Assembly: GCA_964617555.1 (NCBI GenBank)
Contig: CAZTYP010000071.1
Location: 1 to 64,000 of the forward strand
DNA: 64,000 nucleotides
Reading direction: 5' to 3'
Source of the DNA: 1-14-2-50-31-20 sp964617555
GTDB lineage: Bacteria > Bacteroidota > Ignavibacteria > Ignavibacteriales > Melioribacteraceae
Position numbers and translations under genes: made by a program. Below the pieces are notes generated by a model. That model searched no databases and was not told where the DNA came from. It saw only the letters and a list, made by a program, of their open reading frames with translations. Shown here in pieces: positions 16,114 through 24,381 of this stretch; position 1 is the stretch's first letter; each line of letters starts with the position of its first letter.

Positions 16114-16255
16114 GTGATTCTCTTTTCTCTTGTTTTAGATAATGTTAAATATATGTTTTAATTTTTTTTCACTAAATAATTAACGATCTTATGAAGATAA
16201 CAGACAAATATAAAATATAATGCGTGCATGTTTTTTATAGTGCGAAGTTATAATA

Positions 16256-16301
16256 TGAAAAAAAACATAGAATAACACAAATGCTTGCATTATTCTATGT
16301 T
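16256..16301 (-). terminator. Terminator of the gldA-gldF-gldG-DUF4340 operon
   Basis: A perfect 12-bp stem, AACATAGAATAA (16264-16275) with TTATTCTATGTT (16290-16301), has a 14-base loop. On the minus strand it is followed by a run of eight Ts. It lies 16 bases past the DUF4340 stop, exactly where the operon should end. Confidence 0.88.
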
Positions 16302-16316
16302 AAATGAAAGATGAAA

Positions 16317-17237
16317 TTATTTAAGAAGTTTTTTTTGAGAGATAAAGATTTTTTTGTAAAGGTCACCTTTTGCTCCGTCAAAATAACTTTCCGGATTTTC
16401 GGAAGAGTTAATTATCCACGATGAATCTATTTTTGCTGCGGTTATTCTGCAAACCGTACTATCGTCCAATTCAATGGTAACAATTTTAGTAGCGCTAAAA
16501 TCGTTAACGGAATCAACAAAAGCATTGCTTGTTAAACGAGCAATAGAGCGGATATATTTTACGGTTTCTGCGGAATCGGCTTTTGAATTTCCAATTGTCC
16601 AGTTTTTTCCAAAACGGCTAAGCGTGAATGATTTTTTCGGATACTCGAATTTTACTGATTTTATTTTTTGATAATCTTCGCTTAGTATTTTGTTGTTACG
16701 GAAATAGTTAACATCGTGATTGAATGTTCCTTCCAAAAACCCCTCTACAACATAAACATCGGGATTGTCTGAAAGACGTACATAAGAATTAATTTCCCGA
16801 GGTTGGCTAAATGAAAATTTACCCAAAACAATATTTAACACTTCGCTGTTGCCCTCCATTAGTTTTACGCGTGTTGCGTTTTCGCCAACCTCGTATTTCT
16901 TCCATTTCTCTTTTGTTTTTGCCACAAGACGTTTTGCTTTAATATTGGCAAGCGTTCTAAAAAAGGTTTCCATCTTAGAGGCGGGCACCGTTGCCGTTTT
17001 ACCGTTTTTAAGTTGTACTTTCCAACTTCCGTTATCCTTAAAAAGTTTAATCTCTTTTCCTTTATAGGATTTAGGATAAACATACATTATCGTAACGGCC
17101 GAAGTATCGATCGAGACAATATTTTTATTGAATGTTCTTTCCTTTCTGCCGCCGTTACCAATGTAAAGATAAAGAACAAGCAGACCCAATATTACTAAAA
17201 CTATTCCAAGCGTTTTGTTTGATTTTTGTTTAAACAT
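16317..17237 (-). CDS. DUF4340 domain-containing protein
   Basis: 306 residues. One N-terminal membrane segment (TLGIVLVILGLLVLYLYIG) precedes a periplasmic, beta-rich region of repeated DUF4340-type modules (e.g. EIKLFKDNGSWKVQLKNGKTATV, KSFTLSRFGKNWTIGNSKADSAETVKYIRSI in outline). Proteins of this type are usually encoded next to GldG-like components of ABC exporters. The function is unknown; a structural or substrate-handling role with the exporter is inferred. It overlaps the gldG-like gene by 8 bases and is the last gene of the operon. Confidence 0.8.
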   Translation of the reverse strand: MFKQKSNKTLGIVLVILGLLVLYLYIGNGGRKERTFNKNIVSIDTSAVTIMYVYPKSYKGKEIKLFKDNGSWKVQLKNGKTATVPASKMETFFRTLANIKAKRLVAKTKEKWKKYEVGENATRVKLMEGNSEVLNIVLGKFSFSQPREINSYVRLSDNPDVYVVEGFLEGTFNHDVNYFRNNKILSEDYQKIKSVKFEYPKKSFTLSRFGKNWTIGNSKADSAETVKYIRSIARLTSNAFVDSVNDFSATKIVTIELDDSTVCRITAAKIDSSWIINSSENPESYFDGAKGDLYKKIFISQKKLLK

Positions 17238-18753
17238 AATCCGTATGCATTAATTTGTTTCTGTTTCGTTTTCTTATTTTCCAACGGTAAATTCCAAGAA
17301 GAATTACCAAAAATATAGGTAATAAAAAGTTTAAATATTTTAAGAAAGTCCTTGTCCCCTCTTCGATATTGGGGTTAATAGGACGCGAAGTTACACCCTT
17401 TGTTCGCAAATCTATTAAGCCGGTATCGTCCGAAAGCCAATCAACGGAGTTAACAAAAAAGTTAATATTATCGGGTTGAAGTTCGCGGGCATGTTGTCCG
17501 GTTCCGTTTACAACAAAATCGCCATCGGAAAATAAAACCATTTTGCTTTCGGTGTTTCCGGAAAGTTTTCCTTCGGCAACAACCGCAACGGGCAACTTAG
17601 ATTCGGTAAAATCCAAGGCACTCCATTTTTTATGGATATTAAAATATACCGGCGGTTTTTCCGTACCCGCTTTATCGGATGTTGTTGCCAAAACGGTAAA
17701 ATTGATTGTAGTATCTTTAGGCTCAATTTTAATGGGACTTACAAAAGGCATAACAACAGATTCAAGTCCCTCCGTAATAGGATGTTTTTTAAATGTGGAA
17801 ATATTCGGCAGATACGGGAATTTTACCGGAATATTCATAACAAACATTCCCTGCTGCTGGCGTACCATAACACTGCCGCTGTTTGCATCTATTATAAAAC
17901 TGTTTTCAAGATTTAGTCCCTTTTCTAAAAGCCAATTTTCAAATCCGGTGTTTACCGATTTTCCCTGTATGGTAGTTAAATCTCCTTCCACTCTGTTTAG
18001 TGCCAAGAGCACCCTTCCGCCGGAAGCCAAGTAGTTATCTAACTTTGTAAAAAAGTCGGCAGGAATGGAATCTGTTGGAGCAATAACCATAAAGGTTTTG
18101 AATTTTGTTGGAATTTTTGCAGTATCGGCGTATGTATATCTCTTAACATTATATAGTACCGATAATTGTTTGTTTATCTGTTGCAGTTCCGATAAATCGG
18201 GGCAACCGAAACTTTGCAAAATTCCCACTTCAGGTTTTGAAGCAAGGGTAAGTTTTTTAATACTTGTAGAGAGAGCAAATTCCATAGCGGCACCGGGTTG
18301 AATAAAGGGAATTATCTCCTTTTTATCACCATATTCAACAACGGCACCAAGATAAGCGCGCTGCTGTTTCATTTGGTCGCGTTCTCTTACGTTAATCATA
18401 ATTGGGCTAACCCCGGCACGTTGCGCTTCCATTTCCGTTTCCTGACTTTCGTTAGGATTAATAAATTCGTAAACAACATTTCCGTCGGAGTAGTTATTGT
18501 ATTCGATAAGCAAATCTCTAAAATCCGTTCTTGCTTTTTCGATATCGGGTGGTAAGTTTTCGGAAAAATATGCTTTAACCGTTACCGGTTCGTCAAGTTC
18601 TTTTAAAATGTTTTTTGTTGCGTTACTTAAGCTGTAGCGCTGGTCGTCCGTAAAATCTAAGCGGAAAAAGAGCTTTGCCGCAACCAAATTAAGCAAAACA
18701 ATTATTGCTATGGTTAGCAGTACATTCGTCTGTAATTTTTTTCGTGTAATCAT
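17230..18753 (-). CDS. gldG: GldG-like ABC transporter auxiliary protein
   Basis: 507 residues with a membrane segment at each end (VLLTIAIIVLLNLVAAKLFF near the N-terminus, LPIFLVILLGIYRW near the C-terminus) and a large periplasmic part between. The N-terminal region contains LDFTDDQRYSLSNATKNILKELDEPVTVKAYFSENLPPDI in outline, the hallmark of the GldG/ABC_transp_aux family; LLALNRVEGDL and MVLFSDGDFVVN follow. In flavobacteria GldG with GldA and GldF forms an ABC complex needed for gliding; in non-gliding relatives the role is unclear. It lies 9 bases downstream of the permease gene. The symbol reflects family, not proven function. Confidence 0.82.
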   Translation of the reverse strand: MITRKKLQTNVLLTIAIIVLLNLVAAKLFFRLDFTDDQRYSLSNATKNILKELDEPVTVKAYFSENLPPDIEKARTDFRDLLIEYNNYSDGNVVYEFINPNESQETEMEAQRAGVSPIMINVRERDQMKQQRAYLGAVVEYGDKKEIIPFIQPGAAMEFALSTSIKKLTLASKPEVGILQSFGCPDLSELQQINKQLSVLYNVKRYTYADTAKIPTKFKTFMVIAPTDSIPADFFTKLDNYLASGGRVLLALNRVEGDLTTIQGKSVNTGFENWLLEKGLNLENSFIIDANSGSVMVRQQQGMFVMNIPVKFPYLPNISTFKKHPITEGLESVVMPFVSPIKIEPKDTTINFTVLATTSDKAGTEKPPVYFNIHKKWSALDFTESKLPVAVVAEGKLSGNTESKMVLFSDGDFVVNGTGQHARELQPDNINFFVNSVDWLSDDTGLIDLRTKGVTSRPINPNIEEGTRTFLKYLNFLLPIFLVILLGIYRWKIRKRNRNKLMHTDYV

Positions 18754-18762
18754 GGCTGTTCT

Positions 18763-19488
18763 TTATTCAACTATGTTTCTTTTTGATAAAACGGTTTTTG
18801 CTAAAAATAATCCTAATGTGGTTATAGATAAAAAATAAATTAAATCTTTGCTGTCTATAACACCTCTTGCAATAGATTCGTAATGAGGAGAAAGACTTAA
18901 GTAATTAAAAAACAATCCGAGTCCCCCGGTAAAGTTTGCCGAGAGTACATCAAAAATTATTAGGAAGAATACACCGATAAATAACGATAATAAAAAAGCG
19001 ACAATTTGATTATTGGTAATACTGCTTGCGAAAATTCCTATACTGATAAAAGTCATACTCATTAATATCATACCGAAATACCCGAGTATAACCGCACCAT
19101 GGTCAACGGGCCCTATTAAGGAAACCGTTATATAGTAAGGTAACGAGAAAGCAAGAGCAATTATTACCAATAACAATACGGCTAAAAACTTACCGGTTAC
19201 AACCTGAAAATCGGATACCGGCTTTGTAAGTAATAATTCCATTGTTCCTGATTTTTTCTCTTCGGCAATCATCTTCATGGTTAATGCCGGTATAAAGAAA
19301 AAGAGAGTCCAATAGGCAATCGAGAAAAACGGTTGCAAAGTTGCTTGTCCGATAAAAAAAATATCGGAGCCGTAAAGCCAGGTAAAAAATCCGGTTAAAC
19401 CGAGAAAAACCGTAATAAGAATGTAAGCCGAAAGGGAATCGAAATAAGATTTTAATTCCCGTTTTGCAATAATCCAAATCTCTTTCAT
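18763..19488 (-). CDS. gldF: ABC transporter permease, GldF-like
   Basis: 241 residues with six hydrophobic segments of the ABC-2 type. The segment MKMIAEEKKSGTMELLLTKPVSDFQVVTGKF in outline is the conserved cytoplasmic coupling region of this permease class. It would form the membrane channel with the ATPase encoded 5 bases upstream and with the GldG-like protein 9 bases downstream. The substrate is unknown. Confidence 0.85.
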   Translation of the reverse strand: MKEIWIIAKRELKSYFDSLSAYILITVFLGLTGFFTWLYGSDIFFIGQATLQPFFSIAYWTLFFFIPALTMKMIAEEKKSGTMELLLTKPVSDFQVVTGKFLAVLLLVIIALAFSLPYYITVSLIGPVDHGAVILGYFGMILMSMTFISIGIFASSITNNQIVAFLLSLFIGVFFLIIFDVLSANFTGGLGLFFNYLSLSPHYESIARGVIDSKDLIYFLSITTLGLFLAKTVLSKRNIVE

Positions 19489-19493
19489 AGCGT

Positions 19494-20426
19494 TTAATTT
19501 GTTGTTAATTCTCTAAAAATGTCTTCAAGTTTTGTTTCAAGCGGTGTTAATTCCGTTAACACCCAATTGTTTTTTACGCAAAGATTAAAGATGTTTTTTT
19601 TGGAGGAAACATTTTCTTTGCTGTTAATCAAAAACGTGTTTTCTTCTTCGGGAACAGGGTCAATCATTGCAACGGTTTCCAAATTTTTCAATTCATTAAA
19701 AACCGTATTACTGTTTTCCGCTTCGGAAATTTGAACACGTAAAACCTCAACACCTTGTGCTTGTTTTCTAAGATTAGCCGCGGTTCCGTCGGCAACAATT
19801 TTTCCTTGATTGATAATCAAAATTCTGTCGGCAACCGCTTCTACTTCGGGCAAAATGTGAGTACTTAGGATAACAGTTTTTTCTCGTCCCAGTTCTCTGA
19901 TAAGTTTTCTGATTTCTACAATTTGGTTAGGGTCAAGACCGGTAGTAGGCTCATCCAGAATTAATATTTCGGGGTCGTGAATCATTGCCTGAGCCAAACC
20001 AACGCGTTGTTTAAATCCTTTTGATAACTCGCCGATGTTTTTATGCTTCTCGGAATTCAGTCCGGTTAAACGAACCATTTCTATAATTCTTTCCTGAACC
20101 TTTGATGCGGGAACGCCGTTTAATTTTGCCGCATATTCAAGATATTCCAAGACGGGCATTTCGTTATAGAGAGGATTGCTTTCGGGAAGGTATCCTATTT
20201 TCTTTTTTATGTCGTCTTGGTTATTGTGAATGGAGAGTCCGTTTACCTTTACATCGCCGTCGGTTGGCGCCATAAAGCAAGTAATAATTTTCATTGTAGT
20301 TGTTTTGCCGGCACCGTTTGGTCCCAGAAATCCGACAATTTCACCGGTTTTTACTTCAAATGTGATATTGTCTACAGCTCTTTGAGAGCCGTATTTTTTT
20401 GTAAGGTTTTCAACTAGAATACTCAT
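19494..20426 (-). CDS. gldA: ABC transporter ATP-binding protein, GldA-like
   Basis: 310 residues: Walker A GPNGAGKTT at 35-43, Q-loop region GYLPESNPLYNEM, signature-like LSKGFKQRVGLAQ, Walker B ILILDEPTTGLD, and switch histidine in ILSTHIL. A C-terminal extension of about 80 residues is typical of gliding-type (GldA) and nodulation-type ATPases. It is the first gene of a four-gene minus-strand operon with a permease, a GldG-like protein and a DUF4340 protein. The ATPase assignment is certain; the gliding name is by similarity only. Confidence 0.9.
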   Translation of the reverse strand: MSILVENLTKKYGSQRAVDNITFEVKTGEIVGFLGPNGAGKTTTMKIITCFMAPTDGDVKVNGLSIHNNQDDIKKKIGYLPESNPLYNEMPVLEYLEYAAKLNGVPASKVQERIIEMVRLTGLNSEKHKNIGELSKGFKQRVGLAQAMIHDPEILILDEPTTGLDPNQIVEIRKLIRELGREKTVILSTHILPEVEAVADRILIINQGKIVADGTAANLRKQAQGVEVLRVQISEAENSNTVFNELKNLETVAMIDPVPEEENTFLINSKENVSSKKNIFNLCVKNNWVLTELTPLETKLEDIFRELTTN

Positions 20427-20778
20427 AACATAAATTTTGTTTTAATGATAAAATAACAAGTTGAAACTATTTCGAAATTTTGAACAACAATAGCATTGTA
20501 CAAATGAAATTTAGTTGAGTTCCAAAAAAGTATAATTTTTTATGGAAGTTACCATAGTTGGCATTTGTCCGAAACAAAGTATGGAGGCAGTAACGGTACC
20601 ACAATTGTGTTGATAAAACTTAAACAACAGAATATACAATTTTTTTGTTTGTACCGTAAACTTTGTGGTTTATAACGCTGTACTTTTCTTTAAAAAGCGG
20701 AGAGTTGTTTAGATTATGTATGAGCATTTCACTCGGGTTTTAGTTTCCCAAAAACGAAAGAAAAAGATTTAAGTTAAA
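20427..20778. other. Intergenic region, murQ to gldA
   Basis: 352 bases without a convincing gene. It holds inverted repeats: ACGGTAC (20593-20599) with GTACCGT (20652-20658), and between them the 10-bp palindrome CACAATTGTG (20600-20609). A 23-codon ATG frame (20540-20611, MEVTIVGICPKQ...) overlaps them but has no ribosome binding site or relatives that I know. The gldA promoter should lie near 20430-20500. No T-run terminator for murQ is obvious. Confidence 0.5.
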
Positions 20779-21705
20779 TTATTTATTAAGTGAAATTGCT
20801 TTACGTACAAAGCCGTCGGCTTTTTCCAAACGTTTTTTTGCTTCTTCCAAATCCACATTTGCAAGAATCATAACCAATGCCGTTTTTACATGGCCGTTTG
20901 CCTTTTTTAGATATTCGGCGGCTTCTTCGTAACTTACACCGGTAATAGTCATTACAATACGTTTTGAACGTTCAACAAGTTTTTTATTTGTTTGTTGAAG
21001 ATCAATCATCATATTTTCGTATGTTTTACCGAGACGAACAAAAGTTGTTGTTGTAAGCATATTTAGTATTAATTTTTGTGCGGTACCGCTTTTCATTCTG
21101 GTAGAGCCCATAACCACTTCCGGTCCGACGTGAGGGCACATTGCAATATCTACCTCTTTTATGTTAAAGGACTCTCGGGGAGTTGCGGTAATATAAAGGG
21201 TTTTTGCTCCTATTTCCTTTGCCTTTTTTACGGCACCAATTACGTAGGGGGTTCGTCTGCTTGCGGCTATTCCGCAGACAACATCTTTGCTTGTAACACC
21301 GGCTTTAACAACTTCTTCAGCTCCGCCGCTTTCAAAATCTTCGGCACCTTCTTGTGCTACAAACATTGCTTCTTTACCGCCGGCAATATATCCGTTAATT
21401 AAATCTTCGGGTGCCCCGAAAGTAGGCGGGCATTCGGAAGCATCAACAACACCTAATCTTCCGCTTGTGCCAGCTCCGAAATAAAAAAGGCGGCCTCCGT
21501 TTTTTATTGCATCCACAATAACATCAACCGCTTTGGCAATGTACGGGATTTCTTTTTCTACTGCGAAAGGAACCTTTTTATCTTCTTCGTTTATTATTCG
21601 TAAAATTTCTTCGGTAGATTGCATATCTATATTAACAGAGTTCGGGTTTCTTTGCTCTGTTGATAGTTTACTTATTTCGTCAAATAATTTTTTTTCTTCC
21701 GTCAC
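20779..21705 (-). CDS. murQ: N-acetylmuramic acid 6-phosphate etherase
   Basis: 308 residues, the usual MurQ length. A SIS-domain core carries GAGTSGRLGVVDASECPPTFG in outline, the family signature that binds the sugar phosphate, and GPEVVMGSTRMKSGTAQK. The C-terminal helical part (SYEEAAEYLKKANGHVKTALVM) is also typical. The enzyme cleaves the lactyl ether of MurNAc-6-phosphate to give GlcNAc-6-phosphate in peptidoglycan recycling, in the cytoplasm. Its ATG overlaps the rsmG stop by 4 bases, so it is translationally coupled at the end of the mnmE-mnmG-rsmG run. Confidence 0.96.
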   Translation of the reverse strand: MTEEKKLFDEISKLSTEQRNPNSVNIDMQSTEEILRIINEEDKKVPFAVEKEIPYIAKAVDVIVDAIKNGGRLFYFGAGTSGRLGVVDASECPPTFGAPEDLINGYIAGGKEAMFVAQEGAEDFESGGAEEVVKAGVTSKDVVCGIAASRRTPYVIGAVKKAKEIGAKTLYITATPRESFNIKEVDIAMCPHVGPEVVMGSTRMKSGTAQKLILNMLTTTTFVRLGKTYENMMIDLQQTNKKLVERSKRIVMTITGVSYEEAAEYLKKANGHVKTALVMILANVDLEEAKKRLEKADGFVRKAISLNK

Positions 21706-22382
21706 TTGGTTAACTCCAGCAAAACTAATTTTTTATCTTTTTCGTTTCTTAAATTTGAGGGTTTATAAGCCAGTTCAAATATTGTGTGTTTTTTTATGTA
21801 TGCGCCGTATTTTGTTTCCGCTATTTTAAATTCTTCTGTAAGGTCGCCCCCTTTTAATGCCATTATATAAGCTTTATCTTTAATTAATGGTAAACTATAT
21901 CTAAATAAAATAATTAAAGGAACTGTTGCGCGACTTACAATTAAATCAAATTTTTTGGAATATTTTTCTTTAAATTCGGAACTTTCCACGCGACTATTAA
22001 TCACTTTTAGCTTTCCTAATTTCAAGGTATTTATAAATTCGGAAACCGCATCGGTTTTTTTCTTAATTGAATCCACAAGTACGCCCTTCATCATCGGGTT
22101 AACAATGGAAAGAGGAATACCCGGGAAACCGCCGCCGGTGCCGATATCTAAGAACCTATTAATTTTATCGGGTAAATATTCGGACAAAAATGCGGAAATA
22201 AAAATATGATTTTCCACAATGTTTTTTTCATCTTTACGGGAAATTAAATTAATAGTTTGATTTTTTTTAACAACCAAATCGGCATATTTTGCAAGTTTTT
22301 GCAATTGATATTCATCAGGATGAATATCATTATCCCAAAATATTTTTTTTAATTGAAGTAAATATTCTGTTTCTTTATCCAC
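21702..22382 (-). CDS. rsmG: 16S rRNA (guanine-N7) methyltransferase RsmG (GidB)
   Basis: 226 residues with the SAM-binding motif FLDIGTGGGFPGIPLSI and the conserved RATVPL and KG segments of RsmG. It methylates G527 (E. coli numbering) of 16S rRNA. It follows mnmG by 21 bases on the minus strand, the conserved gidA-gidB arrangement found near many replication origins, and overlaps murQ by 4 bases. Confidence 0.95.
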   Translation of the reverse strand: MDKETEYLLQLKKIFWDNDIHPDEYQLQKLAKYADLVVKKNQTINLISRKDEKNIVENHIFISAFLSEYLPDKINRFLDIGTGGGFPGIPLSIVNPMMKGVLVDSIKKKTDAVSEFINTLKLGKLKVINSRVESSEFKEKYSKKFDLIVSRATVPLIILFRYSLPLIKDKAYIMALKGGDLTEEFKIAETKYGAYIKKHTIFELAYKPSNLRNEKDKKLVLLELTK

Positions 22383-22403
22383 AAACGCCTCAATGAATTT
22401 ATT

Positions 22404-24281
22404 TTAATTTCGCAAATATACTAATAAAACGGAAATATCCGAAGGAGAAACGCCTGAAATTCGGGAAGCCTGTCCTATTGTACGCGGTTTTATTTTTTGT
22501 AATTTTTCTCTTCCCTCGGCAGATATTTGAGTTATTTTATAATATTCAAAATCTATAGGTATTTTAACTTTTTCTAATTTTTCCATTTTGTTAATCATTT
22601 CGTATTGACGGGCAATATATCCTTCAAATTTTGTCTCTATCTCTATTTGTTCTATTGCCTTTTTATTCACGAGCAATTTGTCAATAATAGATATTCCTCT
22701 CTTTTTATATAGATTTAATAAATCATATAATTTTACTTCGGGACGTTTTATAATCTTGTCGGCATGTTCGGAATTTTCCAGTTTGGAAGAACCGATTTTT
22801 TCAAAATATTTTTCAACATTTTTAGGTTTTATTTTAAAATTATGTAAAAATTCTTTACCTACGGATATTAGAAGCTCTCTCTCTTTAATTTCGTTATAAA
22901 CTTCTTTCGGTATAAGTCCGAATTCATATCCGTATTTCATTAATCGTCTGTCGGCATTATCTTGGCGAAGAATTAATCTGTGTTCTGCTCGTGAAGTAAA
23001 CATTCTGTAAGGTTCGTCGGTAGATTTTCCGACAAGATCATCAATCAAAACACCGATATACGATTCGCTTCTTTTAAGAACAAATTCACCGCGTTTCATA
23101 ATTTTTAATGCAGCATTAATTCCTGCAACAAGTCCTTGTCCGGCAGCTTCTTCATAACCGGAGGTTCCGTTAATTTGCCCCGCAAAATAGAGTCCGCTAA
23201 TTTTTTTTGTTTCCAAAGTTAAATCCACTTGATAAGGAGGAAAATAGTCGTATTCCACTGCATATGCAGGTCTGTTCATTTTTACATTTTCTAATCCTTT
23301 AATAAGGTGCATAGCTTCAAGTTGAATTTCTGCTGTAAGAGATGAAGAAAAGCCATTTAAATAAATTTCATCGGAAGTCAATCCTTCCGGCTCCAAAAAC
23401 AATTGGTGTTTCGGTTTATCGTTAAATCTTACAATTTTATCTTCGATAGAGGGACAATATCTGGGACCCGCACCATTAATTATTCCCGTAAATAATGGTG
23501 ATTCGTCAAAGCCCTTTTCCAAAACCCGATGAACAGCTTCGTTGGTGTAAGTGATATGACAACTGACTTGAGGAAGAAAAGGAAATTTCGATTTATCGGT
23601 AAAGACGGAAAACGGTTCCGGAATTTCATCTCCGGGTTGTTCAACAAGTACGGAAAAATCTATTGAATTACTATCCAATCTGGGAGGAGTTCCTGTTTTC
23701 AGTTTACCATATTCAAATCCCATTGCAGCAATTGATTCGGTTAATCCTTTGGAGGCAGGTTCGCCGTATCGTCCCCCATCGGTTGCAACAAGTCCGGTAT
23801 ACATTATTCCGCTTAAAAAGGTACCGGCTGTTAAGATAAGAGCTTTGCATTTGAATTCTGTACCGGAAGCTGTTTTTACACCGGTGATTTGTTTGTTTTC
23901 TTCAAAGGCCTCTGTTACCGAATCTTCAAATATGTCCAATTCTTTTACCGAATTAACAACACGAGTTGCTTCCTTTTCATATAAGGCTCTATCGGATTGG
24001 CATCTTCCCGCCCAAACAGCGGGCCCTTTTGATTTATTTAGTATTCTGAATTGAATTCCGGTATTATCGGCAATTTGCCCCATCATTCCGCCCAGCACAT
24101 CAATTTCGTGAACAAGATGTCCTTTGGCGCTTCCACCGATTGCGGGATTGCACGACATTCGTCCCATTGCGTTTTTATCCATTGTTATCAACAAAGTTGC
24201 AACACCCATTTTGGCTGTCACCATCGCAGCCTCTATTCCGGCATGTCCTCCGCCTACAACAATTACATCATATTCTTTCAT
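22404..24281 (-). CDS. mnmG: tRNA uridine-5-carboxymethylaminomethyl modification enzyme MnmG (GidA)
   Basis: 625 residues. The N-terminal FAD-binding fold begins VVGGGHAGIEAA (GGGHAG near residue 10); SCNPAIGG with its catalytic cysteine, GTFLSG and CPSIEDK follow, and the C-terminal helical domain ends with GQASRISGVSPSDISVLLVYL, all MnmG hallmarks. With MnmE it modifies the wobble uridine (position 34) of certain tRNAs using methylene-THF, FAD and NADH. It lies between mnmE and rsmG on the minus strand; the 100-base gap to mnmE contains two parS sites. Confidence 0.97.
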   Translation of the reverse strand: MKEYDVIVVGGGHAGIEAAMVTAKMGVATLLITMDKNAMGRMSCNPAIGGSAKGHLVHEIDVLGGMMGQIADNTGIQFRILNKSKGPAVWAGRCQSDRALYEKEATRVVNSVKELDIFEDSVTEAFEENKQITGVKTASGTEFKCKALILTAGTFLSGIMYTGLVATDGGRYGEPASKGLTESIAAMGFEYGKLKTGTPPRLDSNSIDFSVLVEQPGDEIPEPFSVFTDKSKFPFLPQVSCHITYTNEAVHRVLEKGFDESPLFTGIINGAGPRYCPSIEDKIVRFNDKPKHQLFLEPEGLTSDEIYLNGFSSSLTAEIQLEAMHLIKGLENVKMNRPAYAVEYDYFPPYQVDLTLETKKISGLYFAGQINGTSGYEEAAGQGLVAGINAALKIMKRGEFVLKRSESYIGVLIDDLVGKSTDEPYRMFTSRAEHRLILRQDNADRRLMKYGYEFGLIPKEVYNEIKERELLISVGKEFLHNFKIKPKNVEKYFEKIGSSKLENSEHADKIIKRPEVKLYDLLNLYKKRGISIIDKLLVNKKAIEQIEIETKFEGYIARQYEMINKMEKLEKVKIPIDFEYYKITQISAEGREKLQKIKPRTIGQASRISGVSPSDISVLLVYLRN

Positions 24282-24309
24282 AGGTTATGTTTAACTTTTT
24301 TATAAAATT

Positions 24310-24325
24310 TGTTTCACGTGAAACA
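24310..24325. promoter_or_regulatory. parS centromere site 1
   Basis: TGTTTCACGTGAAACA, the exact 16-bp palindromic consensus of the chromosomal parS site bound by ParB/Spo0J. It lies 29 bases upstream of the mnmG start codon, in the mnmG-mnmE gap. The known role is nucleation of ParB for chromosome segregation and SMC loading near the origin. No parA or parB is in the window. Confidence 0.9.
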
Positions 24326-24364
24326 TGAAAAGATTAATTATAATCGAGAGTAAACAGACTTTAT

Positions 24365-24380
24365 TGTTTCACGTGGAACA
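24365..24380. promoter_or_regulatory. parS centromere site 2
   Basis: TGTTTCACGTGGAACA, which on the other strand is TGTTCCACGTGAAACA, a common natural parS variant with one change from the consensus. It is 55 bases from site 1 (start to start) and touches the 3' end of mnmE, whose stop is at 24382-24384. Confidence 0.85.
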
Positions 24381-24381
24381 T

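Larger units (their letters stand above)
15854..16316. other. Intergenic region between ccmE and the gld operon
   Basis: 463 bases, strongly AT-rich. It contains the terminator of the gld operon (16256-16301) and a minus-strand remnant that looks like a signal peptide without a start codon (16024-16113); both are listed separately. The stretch 15890-15960 is almost pure A/T and probably holds the ccmE promoter. I saw no RNA gene or intact coding frame in the rest. Confidence 0.6.

Noticed and set aside
20540..20611. 23-codon frame MEVTIVGICPKQ... in the murQ-gldA gap
   Set aside because: No ribosome binding site, no run of regulatory codons, and its 3' half is made of the inverted repeats.
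22375..22383. Perfect DnaA-box-like TTATCCACA at the rsmG start
   Set aside because: It is a single copy, it encodes Met-Asp-Lys of rsmG, and no cluster of boxes or AT-rich unwinding element is next to it. Not evidence of oriC by itself.
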